Below, in pieces: positions 1 to 9,226 of a DNA stretch of 64,000 nt. The notes below the pieces were generated by a model. The model saw only the letters and a program-made list of their open reading frames with translations. It had not been told where the DNA came from and did no database searches. The stretch's first letter is position 1; every line of letters starts with the position of its first letter. This DNA is from Legionella drozanskii LLAP-1 (lineage in GTDB: Bacteria; Pseudomonadota; Gammaproteobacteria; Legionellales; Legionellaceae). Both the position numbers and the translations under genes were made by a program. Where the stretch lies: the NCBI RefSeq assembly GCF_001467585.1, contig NZ_LNXY01000020.1, positions 788,904-852,903 on the forward strand. The letters are read 5' to 3'.

Positions 1-42
1 AGGATTTAAGAAGGCTAATTGGAAAGGGAGAACAATTAATTA

Positions 43-2418
43 ATGGAACTTAATACCCAAAAGAAAATCGCCTTCATTTTCCAGCATAAAGCTCGAAATA
101 ATCCTGCAGAAAATAAAATCCTTTCCGAGCAAATCCAGTTGTTTTATAAGCAAAATTCTTTCAGCATCGTCATTCATTTCTTTGCAGCAATTTTCCTAGC
201 CATTTCACAATGGTCTGTGGTTTCACATCCGTTGATAACCGCTTGGCTGGTTTATATTCTAATTGTCTATAGTGCTTGGTACCTGGCTATCTACTATTAT
301 CGAAAAAATCATGATTTTTTTACGCAAAATAGCTGGTTTTCCTTATTAGCAATTTTTGCATTTTTTGCTGGAATAGGATGGGGATTTTCAGGCTCGGTCT
401 TGATTCCTCCGAACAATATTCTCCATCAAACATTTGTGCTTATTCTTATCTTCGGTTTAACCGCCGGATCAATACCCTTTTTTTCGCCAATTCTGTTGGT
501 TTATGCCCTTTTCCTTTTTCCTACGTTTATCCCGTTAATCATTTGGCTTTTTGCTCAAGGAGGCGTCTATACTCTGTTAGGATTATGCGGACTTATCTAT
601 TTACCCATCCTTTTTGTTTGCTGTTATTATGTGAATAAATTTTTAATTAATACCCTGAGGCTTCGTTATAAAAATATAAATCTTGATACCTTGAATCAGC
701 TACTAGAAGAACGAGTTAGTCGACGTGCAGATGAATTAGAAAAAGCACTGGCCATCACTAAATCGACACTGGAATCGACAGCCGATGGCATCTTAGTGGT
801 CGATCTGAAAGGTCATATAGAATATTACAATCAAAAATTCTTAGATATGTGGCAAATTCCTAATTTATTCACTACAAGTCCAAACTTACAATTATTCATG
901 GATGAAGCATTAAAACAAATAAAAAATCCAAAAGAATTTCTTGAAATAGTTAAGGAAAACAATAACAATCCTTCACACGAAAGTTTTGATGAAATAATAA
1001 TTAGTAAAAACAAAGTATTCGAATGGTATTCTAAGCCTCATTGGCGACGTAACTTAATCGTTGGAAGAGCTTGGAATTTTCGTGATATAACGCTCAGAAA
1101 GCAGATGGAACAACAACTCGCCTTCCAAGCAACCCATGATCTCTTAACTGGGCTTCCTAATCGAACGTTGTTATATGATCGTATTAATCATGGCATTTCC
1201 TATGCCAAACGATATCAAACTAAATTGCACCTATTATTTCTTGATATTGATAATTTCAAACTAATTAATGACAACCTTGGTCATAATTTAGGAGATATTT
1301 TACTCAAAGAAATTGCTAAACGTCTTAAAAATAATACGCGTGAAAGTGATACAGTTTCCCGCTTTGGTGGCGACGAATTCATTATTTTATTTTTCACTAA
1401 TAAATACAGTGATATATTAAAACTTACACAAAAAATGCTTGATGCAATCACCAAACCAATGCTGTTATTACAGCAAGAAATCGTCGTTACAGCTAGCATT
1501 GGTGTAAGTATTTATCCTAAGGATGGAGCCGACGCAGCAACTCTGCTAAAAAATGCGGATATCGCGATGTATCTTGCCAAGACCCAAGGTAGAAATAATT
1601 TCAAACTTTATGATCAAAGCATGAGAAGGCACACTGAAAAAAGCCTAGCGATGCAAATTGAATTGCGCAATGCCGTAGTTAATAATGAATTTTTTTTGCT
1701 ATATCAACCTACCATCGACTTAAAATCCGGACAAATTACTGGTGTTGAAGCACTTGTTCGTTGGAAACATCCCAAGAAAGGTGTAATACAACCATTGCAA
1801 TTTATCCCCATCGCGGAAGAATCAAGAATTATTGTACCCTTAGGTGAGTGGGTTTTTCGTACCGCCTGTTTACAAAATAAGGCCTGGCAAGACATGGGAC
1901 TTAAACCCATTTCTGTCGCTATTAATGTTTCAGGAATGCAATTGATGCGCGAGAATTTTGTAAATCAAATCGAACTCGCTTTACATGAATCAAAACTCGA
2001 CCCTAAATACGTAGAAATTGAGCTAACCGAAAGTGTCATCATGGATGATAGAAAACAAAACCTACACACTTTAAAAAAACTAAAAGAAATGGGGCTCAGT
2101 CTTGCAATTGATGATTTTGGTACCGGCTATTCCAGCCTAAATTATTTACGCGAATTTCCTGTTGCTAAACTGAAGATTGATCAATCATTTGTACAAAATT
2201 GCAACGTTAATAGCAGCGATGCCTCACTCGTCGAGGCAATCGTTGCGATGGGGCATGGCTTAAAATTGAAAGTACTTGCTGAAGGCATTGAAACTGTTGG
2301 ACAACTGCGCTTTTTAAAACATTGCCATTGTGACGAGGGCCAAGGTTTCTTATACGGTCAACCCATGAGCGCTAAAGTATTTGCCAAACTTTTAAGTAGC
2401 AACTTGACCTACGATTAA
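43..2418 (+). CDS. Membrane-anchored PAS-GGDEF-EAL cyclic-di-GMP protein
   Basis: 791 residues. The N-terminal part (about residues 35-215) holds five or six hydrophobic segments, followed by a short coiled linker, a PAS-like domain (about 240-355), a GGDEF domain and an EAL domain (about 540-785). The diguanylate cyclase signature GGDEF is intact at 442-446, and an RxxD product-inhibition site (RESD, 433-436) lies exactly five residues before it. The phosphodiesterase signature EAL is at 569-571, and the later conserved stretches LTES, DDFGTGYSS and KIDQSF are all present. Both active sites therefore look competent, so it may make or degrade c-di-GMP, with the PAS and membrane parts as sensors. 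A purine-rich GGAAAGGGAG lies about 13 bases before the ATG. Which activity dominates in vivo cannot be read from sequence. Confidence 0.93.
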   Translation: MELNTQKKIAFIFQHKARNNPAENKILSEQIQLFYKQNSFSIVIHFFAAIFLAISQWSVVSHPLITAWLVYILIVYSAWYLAIYYYRKNHDFFTQNSWFSLLAIFAFFAGIGWGFSGSVLIPPNNILHQTFVLILIFGLTAGSIPFFSPILLVYALFLFPTFIPLIIWLFAQGGVYTLLGLCGLIYLPILFVCCYYVNKFLINTLRLRYKNINLDTLNQLLEERVSRRADELEKALAITKSTLESTADGILVVDLKGHIEYYNQKFLDMWQIPNLFTTSPNLQLFMDEALKQIKNPKEFLEIVKENNNNPSHESFDEIIISKNKVFEWYSKPHWRRNLIVGRAWNFRDITLRKQMEQQLAFQATHDLLTGLPNRTLLYDRINHGISYAKRYQTKLHLLFLDIDNFKLINDNLGHNLGDILLKEIAKRLKNNTRESDTVSRFGGDEFIILFFTNKYSDILKLTQKMLDAITKPMLLLQQEIVVTASIGVSIYPKDGADAATLLKNADIAMYLAKTQGRNNFKLYDQSMRRHTEKSLAMQIELRNAVVNNEFFLLYQPTIDLKSGQITGVEALVRWKHPKKGVIQPLQFIPIAEESRIIVPLGEWVFRTACLQNKAWQDMGLKPISVAINVSGMQLMRENFVNQIELALHESKLDPKYVEIELTESVIMDDRKQNLHTLKKLKEMGLSLAIDDFGTGYSSLNYLREFPVAKLKIDQSFVQNCNVNSSDASLVEAIVAMGHGLKLKVLAEGIETVGQLRFLKHCHCDEGQGFLYGQPMSAKVFAKLLSSNLTYD

Positions 2419-2432
2419 GCTCGCAGAAAACG

Positions 2433-2948
2433 CTAAGCGCGGGCAAAAGTTTCCTTCGCTAAAGTTAAGCGTTTTTCAACCTCTCCCAACTCTGCTTTAA
2501 GCGACAAAACCACTTGGCTGTCACCCCTAGTCTGCATCTGTTGCAGCGATTTACTCATCGCTTCTTGCTGCTCAGTTAAACGATTAATATCCTGTTGTAA
2601 TGACTGTAACCACTGTTGCCGAGTACTTATGCTATTCAATCCAAAACTCGGTTTCTTTTCATTTTTGGGTTTGTTTGACTGCAAATGACAAAGCGTAACC
2701 AAGACATTAATTTTTTGTTGGATTCGTTGGGCAAGATAATAGGCGCCTGAGGCCATTTTTTGTTCTGCTAAAGCTCGAATATCCGCTTTAATTTCTTCGA
2801 TACAATTTGCTGCTGTGACTTCTAAACGAGGACGAAATAATCCTCTAGGAAGTGAGTGATTTGAAAGAGACTCTTCAAGTGCAGATATTTTCCATTCCAA
2901 TTCAGGTAGCCGTGCAGTCAACTCCTGCAATAAAACCCTATAGTCCAT
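2433..2948 (-). CDS. priC: PriC-like primosomal replication protein
   Basis: 171 residues, mostly helical and rich in Gln, Glu and Leu, with no membrane segment or signal peptide. The pattern LPRGLFRPR near residue 35, a central LAQRIQQKINVL helix and a C-terminal long helix pair follow the arrangement of PriC (E. coli PriC is 175 residues), the accessory protein that helps reload DnaB helicase at stalled forks. The resemblance is of pattern rather than of strong motifs, so this is a family-level call. It lies 12 bases downstream of the permease gene on the same strand and converges closely with the c-di-GMP gene, only 14 bases away. It may be cotranscribed with the permease, although no functional link between the two is apparent. 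Confidence 0.65.
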   Translation of the reverse strand: MDYRVLLQELTARLPELEWKISALEESLSNHSLPRGLFRPRLEVTAANCIEEIKADIRALAEQKMASGAYYLAQRIQQKINVLVTLCHLQSNKPKNEKKPSFGLNSISTRQQWLQSLQQDINRLTEQQEAMSKSLQQMQTRGDSQVVLSLKAELGEVEKRLTLAKETFARA

Positions 2949-2960
2949 GACTTATCCCAA

Positions 2961-4367
2961 CTATGCCATTTTCTGTTGCAAAGCCGATACACGAGCCTGC
3001 CGCCAGGAACAGATGAAGGGTGGTAAGCACATCAAAATTAATCCAAACACTAAAGTGAATTCATAACGAGTTACGCTACCGACATTAATCCCCTCAGGAG
3101 GCATAAAACTCACAACTAATGTGGTCAAGGCACCAATAATTCCCACGCCGGCTACAAATAACATACCGTATAACCCTCCAGGGATTTGAAAAGCTCTGGG
3201 GTGATCGGGCGCACTCAATCGTAATTTTATCGCAGCAATAAACATGAGAAGATACATCAACATGTAGAGCTGAGCTGCTAAAGCTGTTAATAACCAATAG
3301 GAGCCATTGACGCTAGGCATAAAAAGAAACAAGGCTGACAAGATTGTGACGATAATTGCCTGAGTAACTAACATAACAACTGGCGCTCCCTGACGATTCG
3401 CGCGTTGGAAAAATTCTGGCAAATTACCATCTTCAGCAGCCACTAATAAACCTTTTGTTGGTGCAATAATCCAATTGCTCACGCCACCCAGTCCGCCAAG
3501 TACTAACATGATCGCCACAATTGGCATAAACCATACTAGATGGTATTTGGCAAAAAACGCATCAAAAGCTTGCATAATGCCCGCAACCAAATTGATTTCG
3601 TTTTGTGGCAAAACAATCGCGATAGCCAGTGAGCCTAAAATCAAAGTGCTTAAAATAATCAGCACAGAATAAACCAAGGCTCGCGGGAAAGCGTGCTGAG
3701 GATTATCAACATCATTCGCATGAACAGTCGCGATTTCAATACCGCAAAATGACATCATAATCGCAGTTAGCGAAACCCAGAGTGAGCGATCTTGCCAATG
3801 TGGGCTAATGCTCTGTACATCAAATTGCACTTGTAAAGGATTACCACCGACAATCCAAGCAGCGCCTAGACCAATAATTAAAGCCATCGGTAATAATAAA
3901 CCCGACAATGCACAAATATTGCTAAATACTGCAGAAGAATGCATGCCTCGTAAGTTTAAAAGAGTCGCGCCCCAAAAAGAACTAATGATGACTACCCACA
4001 AAAACCAGGGGTTAGAAGCCATTGAAGGATTAATAAGATAGCCAATCGTTCCTGCCACAAAGGATAAAATGGTTGGATACCAAATCACATTTTCTATCCA
4101 TTGCAACCATATCGCTAAAAATCCGGTTTGCTTCCCAAACGCTTCTTTAACCCAAATATAAATTCCACCTTGTTTCGGCCAACCCGAAGCCAATTCTGCA
4201 GAGACCAGCGCGGTTGGGATTAGAAAAAACAAAGCTCCCATAATGAAGAAGGAAATCAATTGACTGCCAAATAAAGCGGTGGCGGGTAAATTACGAATAC
4301 TATCTACAGAGCCTACAGTAATCATTGTTAGGCTAAAAATGGTCAACGCGTGCTTATTAGAACTCAT
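2961..4367 (-). CDS. APC-superfamily amino acid permease (GadC/antiporter-like)
   Basis: 468 residues with about twelve hydrophobic segments, the size and layout of APC-superfamily amino acid transporters. The first helix carries the TVGSVDSIRNLP unwound region and helix 2-3 the GGIYIWVKEAFG stretch typical of glutamate/GABA antiporter and related YjeM/GadC-type permeases. It should sit in the inner membrane and exchange or import amino acids; the substrate cannot be fixed from sequence. Legionella uses amino acids as main carbon source and carries many such permeases. The ATG is preceded by a good GAAGGA ribosome site. The 460-base upstream gap contains an inverted repeat that may bear on its control. 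Confidence 0.88.
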   Translation of the reverse strand: MSSNKHALTIFSLTMITVGSVDSIRNLPATALFGSQLISFFIMGALFFLIPTALVSAELASGWPKQGGIYIWVKEAFGKQTGFLAIWLQWIENVIWYPTILSFVAGTIGYLINPSMASNPWFLWVVIISSFWGATLLNLRGMHSSAVFSNICALSGLLLPMALIIGLGAAWIVGGNPLQVQFDVQSISPHWQDRSLWVSLTAIMMSFCGIEIATVHANDVDNPQHAFPRALVYSVLIILSTLILGSLAIAIVLPQNEINLVAGIMQAFDAFFAKYHLVWFMPIVAIMLVLGGLGGVSNWIIAPTKGLLVAAEDGNLPEFFQRANRQGAPVVMLVTQAIIVTILSALFLFMPSVNGSYWLLTALAAQLYMLMYLLMFIAAIKLRLSAPDHPRAFQIPGGLYGMLFVAGVGIIGALTTLVVSFMPPEGINVGSVTRYEFTLVFGLILMCLPPFICSWRQARVSALQQKMA

Positions 4368-4452
4368 TGCATTCCTTCTCTGCTATTGCAAATACTTGGG
4401 TAACATCCTTTAGTAAGGACAAAACTCAAAAAAATCTTTCTACCTCTATCTC

Positions 4453-4500
4453 ATTTCGAATACATGCGTGATTGTGTACTCAATCACGGTACGTCGAAAT
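4453..4500. repeat. Imperfect inverted repeat in the permease upstream region
   Basis: The gap 4368-4829 holds no supportable gene. Inside it, CGTGATTG (4467-4474) and CAATCACG (4481-4488) form a perfect 8-bp stem with a 6-base loop. Outer arms ATTTCGA (4453-4459) and TCGAAAT (4494-4500) extend it, with a 3-bp TAC/GTA match between. It is not followed by a clear T-run in either direction, so a protein binding site or attenuator is as likely as a terminator. Confidence 0.5.
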
Positions 4501-4755
4501 GTAGAAACCTCATTTTATCTGTTCTTTTATTTTTGTCCGCACAGAGAAAACTTTATTGTAACGAGACAAGCTTAAGATAATCTTAATAATCGTGTAAAAA
4601 ATAATCAAAACCGTCTTACTCTACTTGAGTCTGCAAGCTTTGTAAATCACTAAAACGAGATAAAAATGGATAAATAGTTAATGATTTTAACAAATTTATG
4701 TCAACTTGTTTTTTAAATATTCCAAAAGATGTTTTATCAGAGATTTTTTATAAGG

Positions 4756-4773
4756 GTTGGGCCAAGGCCCAAC
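4756..4773. repeat. GTTGGGCC palindrome (REP-like)
   Basis: A perfect 18-base palindrome, GTTGGGCC-AA-GGCCCAAC. A second GTTGGGC hairpin lies 32 bases further on, and related hairpins occur near 9194 and 62332. It looks like a member of an interspersed palindromic family of this genome, possibly doubling as a transcription stop. Confidence 0.55.
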
Positions 4774-4804
4774 AAATTCACGGAACGTTGAAAGCTGAGA
4801 AAAT

Positions 4805-4822
4805 GTTGGGCTTTCGCCCAAC
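4805..4822 (-). terminator. Probable Rho-independent terminator of the 4830-5927 gene
   Basis: Stem GTTGGGC/GCCCAAC with a 4-base loop, starting 8 bases beyond the stop codon of the minus-strand gene. Read on the minus strand it is followed by ATTTTCT, a short T-rich tail. The stem shares the GTTGGG/CCCAAC core of the neighbouring palindrome. Confidence 0.6.
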
Positions 4823-4829
4823 CTACACA

Positions 4830-5927
4830 CTAAATTCTCATTGAAGAGGCAGCTTCAATAGACTCATGGAAAGCTTCCGCTAAACCACTCTCTAAACGAA
4901 TTTCACCTTCCTCTACAGGACGCCGCCAAAAAGAAACCGTAGTTTTACGCTGCGGAGGAATTTCATTACCAATTTCTTGGTACCCTGAAGAAATTTCTTC
5001 ATGCTGGCTCACTGCTGGTTCTCTTCGCGAGTCAAGATTGTAATGAGGCTTGCCGATTTCCTTACTTCTCTTAGTATGTTCTGTTCGCCTCTCAACTAGC
5101 ATAAGACGCAAACTCTCATAGCTGTCTGAGTCTTGTACCTCCACCATCACGTCATGGGCAAAAGCTAATTTTTTTGTGGAAACATCTTTGTTTCTAAAAA
5201 TAAAAGTAATTATTTGTTGAAACCAGCTTGTGCGTAATTGAATATAATTCAACAAGGGTTGATAAATTTTTTGCTTTTCTTCACGGGGCATTTCATAGCC
5301 TTCGAGAGATAAAGACTCTTGGCCATAAACTGCTTTTAGGTCCTCAATAAATTGAATTGTACTGGTATTTTCTTCCGCTTTTCTTTTAAAAATGTTTCTG
5401 GAACTAGTAATGGTTGCTCCATTTTCTTCCAACCATGCGTCTATTTGTGTGCTAATAGTGCCGTTTGTTATCGTTAAAAGCCGTTGCTTTAATGCTTCCA
5501 ACGCGTCAATTTTGTCTTGGGCGCTACGGCGAAACCAGTTCGCTGGTGAGCGAAACTGTTGAATATGTTGATCGATTTCATTAATGACTGAGAAAACTGG
5601 ATCTTGAATAACAAATCGCTTCCGCAGTTCATTTTTTAATTTCTTAGCGAAAGCAGCATCTTTATTGTCTGATTCGTCAGCCTTAGATTTGGCCAGATCA
5701 TAAGCCCCAGTAGCATTCATATTGTTATAATCTACATTACTAAAATCTGAAGCTGAAACTGTGTGCTCAGAACTCTCATCTTGTTTTGGTAAAAGCTCAG
5801 GCTTAACGATGGCAGCTCGACAGGCTGTAAGATAGTCAAAAGCCTGAGGAGACTTTGTGCCAGACTGATACTGTCGGGTTGCTATTTCGACAATTCTATT
5901 AAGATCTCTTAGGGATAAATGCGACAT
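4830..5927 (-). CDS. Unrecognised 365-residue protein, possible effector
   Basis: I do not recognise the family. The protein is hydrophilic with no signal peptide or membrane helix. The N-terminal 100 residues are Ser/Asp/Asn-rich, the middle (about 100-290) is predicted helical with many Lys and Glu, and the last 60 residues contain EE-containing stretches followed by a short hydrophobic tail (C-terminal SMRI). A good AAGGA site precedes the ATG by about 9 bases. It stands alone between two gaps, divergent from a secreted lipase gene and followed by its own hairpin. Lack of recognisable domains, monocistronic layout and a Glu-rich C-terminal part are features often seen in Legionella Dot/Icm substrates. 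That role is only inferred, and an ordinary cytoplasmic protein is equally possible. Confidence 0.85.
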   Translation of the reverse strand: MSHLSLRDLNRIVEIATRQYQSGTKSPQAFDYLTACRAAIVKPELLPKQDESSEHTVSASDFSNVDYNNMNATGAYDLAKSKADESDNKDAAFAKKLKNELRKRFVIQDPVFSVINEIDQHIQQFRSPANWFRRSAQDKIDALEALKQRLLTITNGTISTQIDAWLEENGATITSSRNIFKRKAEENTSTIQFIEDLKAVYGQESLSLEGYEMPREEKQKIYQPLLNYIQLRTSWFQQIITFIFRNKDVSTKKLAFAHDVMVEVQDSDSYESLRLMLVERRTEHTKRSKEIGKPHYNLDSRREPAVSQHEEISSGYQEIGNEIPPQRKTTVSFWRRPVEEGEIRLESGLAEAFHESIEAASSMRI

Positions 5928-6142
5928 TTTTTTACTTCCTTAAAATACGATTTATATTCGCGGCGTATTTTACCCTATAAGTCATAAAAAAATCTAATTA
6001 TTTATTACTTAGAATAATTGATTTTATTTTGCGCAAACATAAATCGGTTATGAATGCCTATTTTTTAATTTATCAGACTTAATATTGACCTAATAAATTC
6101 TCTTTATAATGCTAACCAGTTTCTATCAACACCAATGTGCTT

Positions 6143-7204
6143 ATGTTAAGAAAAACACTAGTTCTTATTTCTCTTTTTCTCTTTTCATTAAATTCTTACA
6201 GCTATAAATTTGACACTATCGTCAGCTTTGGTGACAGCTTGTCTGATAATGGTAATTTATATCAGTTTATAGGCCAGATCATTCCTAAATCACCGCCCTA
6301 TTATGAAGGCCGTTTCAGTAACGGGCCGGTATGGATTGAAAATTTATATCAAACTTATTTTGCTAATAGTAAACCAGAGAACCTCCTTGATTTTGCAGTG
6401 GGAGGCGCCGGAGCCATCCTCTCTTATAAAGAAAATTTACCTTATACCTTGGACGCAGAGCTCAATGATTATCTGTATTTACATAATTTTACTAATAAAA
6501 ATAAGACCTTATTTATTGTTTGGATTGGCGGGAATAACTATCTTAATGGCCCCACCAATGTGGATGAGATTACCACCTCTGTAGTGGATGCTATTGGGAA
6601 TAATCTCAAAGCATTAGTTGAGCGTGGTGGGGTCATGTTTTTAGTCGTTAACCTACCTGATCTGGGTAAAACACCAGAAGCCGCAAGAAGTAATAGTCAA
6701 GATTTGTTAACTAAATTAACCCTCACGCATAATCAAAAATTACTCGATAAATTGAATGCATTGAAAGAAGAATACCCTAATGTCAGTTGGACTTATTTTG
6801 ATGTGTATAGCTTGCTAAATCAGGTGATGGACTCTCCTCAACAATATGGCATGAGCAACATCACTCAACCTTGTTATACAGGGGGTTTCTACGGTAGTTC
6901 TGCCGCTGCAAACGCTGCAAATAATCCCGTGCAACTTAATAATTATTTAACTCAGCAAGCGCAAATAAAAGATGTCAATTTAGACGAAAAAACGAAACAA
7001 GCTATTCTTGAAAATCCAGCGCTTAGAGAAGCGTTGAGTATGAGTTATCAAAACCAAATTCAACCCAGACTAGCTGCTGACAATGCTTCTTGTGAAGGTT
7101 ATTTATTTTGGGATCACGTTCATCCTACAGCGCCTATTCATCAATTAATTGCGCAAAATGCAAAATCGGTATTGGATGAAGCAGGATTGGATCCGATTAA
7201 ATAG
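6143..7204 (+). CDS. Secreted GDSL lysophospholipase/acyltransferase (PlaA/PlaC-type)
   Basis: 353 residues from the ATG at 6143; a GTG two codons earlier is also possible. A signal peptide covers about residues 1-20 (LVLISLFLFSLNSYS). The GDSL block I reads SFGDSLSDNGN with catalytic Ser32, block III is IGGNNYL, and block V DHVHPT supplies Asp324 and His327. This is the architecture of the PlaA/PlaC/PlaD family of Legionella lysophospholipases A and glycerophospholipid:cholesterol acyltransferases. Two cysteines (Cys244 and Cys317) could form the disulphide loop that, in PlaC, is processed by a secreted protease. It should be exported and act on host or bacterial phospholipids. Which of the three paralogues it corresponds to is not certain. 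A TATAAT box at 6105-6110 lies upstream. Confidence 0.88.
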   Translation: MLRKTLVLISLFLFSLNSYSYKFDTIVSFGDSLSDNGNLYQFIGQIIPKSPPYYEGRFSNGPVWIENLYQTYFANSKPENLLDFAVGGAGAILSYKENLPYTLDAELNDYLYLHNFTNKNKTLFIVWIGGNNYLNGPTNVDEITTSVVDAIGNNLKALVERGGVMFLVVNLPDLGKTPEAARSNSQDLLTKLTLTHNQKLLDKLNALKEEYPNVSWTYFDVYSLLNQVMDSPQQYGMSNITQPCYTGGFYGSSAAANAANNPVQLNNYLTQQAQIKDVNLDEKTKQAILENPALREALSMSYQNQIQPRLAADNASCEGYLFWDHVHPTAPIHQLIAQNAKSVLDEAGLDPIK

Positions 7205-7372
7205 CTAGAAAGCATTGGCGAACCAGATCATGCCGCGAGTTTCTCCAGAAGGTAAGTTGGGTCAAGCTCAGCTTACCATTCAACCTAGAAAATCAAACAA
7301 ACCTCAGCTAAGATGTAACCCGCAACAAAGTTCCAGTATACTTATTTACTAAGTTTTCGATTCGGTCAACCG

Positions 7373-9208
7373 ATGAATAATTATTCCCTCTATCATATTT
7401 TTATTTTTCTTGCAGCAGCCTGCATCATCATACCGCTGGCTAGCCGTTTTAAAATTGGTTCAGTGTTGGGCTATTTAATCATCGGGGTTCTTATTGGCCC
7501 TTTTGGCTTTAAATTGATAGGTAACGCTGAACAGATTATGCACTTTGCTGAGTTTGGCGTCATTATGATGCTTTTTCTTATCGGTTTGGAACTTGAACCA
7601 GAAACCTTATGGCGACTGCGCAAAGCAATAATCGGCTTAGGCAGCCTTCAAGTTATTTTGACTGCTTCAATTCTTACGCTTGTAGGCATCCTACTCGGCT
7701 ATGATTGGCGAATTAGTATAGCGGCTAGTATGGCCTTGTCCTTGTCTTCAACTGCGCTGGTTTTGCAATCCCTGCAAGAAAAGAATTTAATGCATACAAC
7801 AATCGGTGAAACGTCTTTTGCTATTTTATTGTTCCAAGATATTGCCGTTATTCCAATTCTTATCATCTTGCCATTATTGGTTATGGAAGGCGTAACCCCC
7901 ATAGCCAAAACTGGTCTGCTTAGCTCCTTGCCCGGCTTGGAACAAGCTGGGATTGTCGCCGCTCTTATTGCTACTATCATTGTGATCGGGTATTTTTTTT
8001 CGCATTATTTTTTCTACATTATTGCGCAAACCAATTTGCGTGAAGTCTTTACTGCAACGTCATTAGCTTTGATTGTTGGCATTACTTTATTGATGCAGAC
8101 AATAGGCATTTCGCCAGGTCTCGGAGCGTTTGTTGCCGGTGTCGTACTTGCAAACTCCGAATACAAGCGCACTTTAGAAACTGATATTGAACCATTTAAA
8201 GGTCTATTGCTTGGATTATTTTTTATCTCTGTGGGTATGAGAATGGATTTTACCATTCTCGCTCAGCATCCGGTTTATTTACTGGGAACTATCGCTCTTT
8301 TTATTACAATCAAAGCATTAATTCTTTTATTTCTCGGTCGTAGCTTTGGGCTCAGCAGAGTACAATCCATAGGAATAGCTCTTTTGTTGTCTCAGGGAAG
8401 TGAATTTGCTTTTGTCTTATTCCAATTTGCTTCTTCTTCGGAAGTTATCACTGAACCTTTAACAGATTTCTTTATTTTTGCGATTGCCTTATCTATGGCG
8501 ACGACACCTTTATTGATGATGATTTACAGGCGTTTCATAGTTCCACGTTTTATGAGCAACCTACCCCCTCGATACGATACTATCGATGAGCAACACGCTG
8601 TTATTCTCGCTGGTTACGGACGTTTTGGCCAAATTATTGGCCGTTTCCTTAATGCTCAAGGGGTTAATCTTACCGTGTTGGAAAATGATCCTGAGCAAGT
8701 TGAATTACTGCGTAAATTCGGATTTAAAGGTTATTTTGGTGATGCCTCACGGTTGGATTTACTTAAAAATGCAGGCGCCGATAAAGCAAAATTGCTTATT
8801 GTCGCTGTGGATGATCCTGACACGAGTTTAGATATAGTAAGACTTGCTAAACAAGAGTTTCCTCAGATAAAAATCTATTCCCGTGCCCGCAACAGACGAC
8901 ATGCTTACGAATTACATAAGGAAGGTGTCGATTATTTTAGACGAGAAGTGTTTGATTCTTCCTTAACTATGGCGCAAGAAGTCATGACATTTTTAGGTTA
9001 TAACCCTGATACTATGCGCAGAAAAGCACGTACCTTTAAACATTATGATGAACGTAATTTAGTGAAGTCCTTCGAGTTTTTTGAAACGGAACACGAGTTG
9101 ATAAATTTTTCACGACAGGCTACAGGCGAGCTTGAACGGGTATTGCAAGAAGATAGAATATCGACAACTAAAATAAAGAAGCGTGATGGGATAGTTGGGT
9201 CAAAATGA
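7373..9208 (+). CDS. kefB: KefB/KefC-type potassium/proton antiporter (CPA2)
   Basis: 611 residues, against about 600-620 for E. coli KefB and KefC. Residues 1-385 hold twelve or so membrane segments with the CPA2 hallmarks PLASRFKIGSVLGYLIIG and FLIGLELEPETLWRLR. A cytosolic RCK/TrkA-N domain follows, with the nucleotide-binding GYGRFGQIIG beginning at residue 414 and an acidic residue about 20 positions later. In E. coli these proteins export potassium for protection against electrophiles and are gated by glutathione adducts. No KefF/KefG ancillary subunit is adjacent. Its stop codon lies inside a hairpin shared with the convergent ppa gene. The ATG at 7373 has no strong ribosome site. Confidence 0.88.
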   Translation: MNNYSLYHIFIFLAAACIIIPLASRFKIGSVLGYLIIGVLIGPFGFKLIGNAEQIMHFAEFGVIMMLFLIGLELEPETLWRLRKAIIGLGSLQVILTASILTLVGILLGYDWRISIAASMALSLSSTALVLQSLQEKNLMHTTIGETSFAILLFQDIAVIPILIILPLLVMEGVTPIAKTGLLSSLPGLEQAGIVAALIATIIVIGYFFSHYFFYIIAQTNLREVFTATSLALIVGITLLMQTIGISPGLGAFVAGVVLANSEYKRTLETDIEPFKGLLLGLFFISVGMRMDFTILAQHPVYLLGTIALFITIKALILLFLGRSFGLSRVQSIGIALLLSQGSEFAFVLFQFASSSEVITEPLTDFFIFAIALSMATTPLLMMIYRRFIVPRFMSNLPPRYDTIDEQHAVILAGYGRFGQIIGRFLNAQGVNLTVLENDPEQVELLRKFGFKGYFGDASRLDLLKNAGADKAKLLIVAVDDPDTSLDIVRLAKQEFPQIKIYSRARNRRHAYELHKEGVDYFRREVFDSSLTMAQEVMTFLGYNPDTMRRKARTFKHYDERNLVKSFEFFETEHELINFSRQATGELERVLQEDRISTTKIKKRDGIVGSK

Positions 9209-9214
9209 CCCAAC
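9194..9214. terminator. Hairpin between convergent kefB and ppa
   Basis: GTTGGGTCA (9194-9202), loop AAA, TGACCCAAC (9206-9214): a perfect 9-bp stem containing the kefB stop codon and lying 13 bases before the ppa stop on the other strand. Position fits a bidirectional terminator. Neither side has a strong T-run, and the core matches the GTTGGG palindromes elsewhere in the window. Confidence 0.6.
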
Positions 9215-9226
9215 CGTATTTACCGT

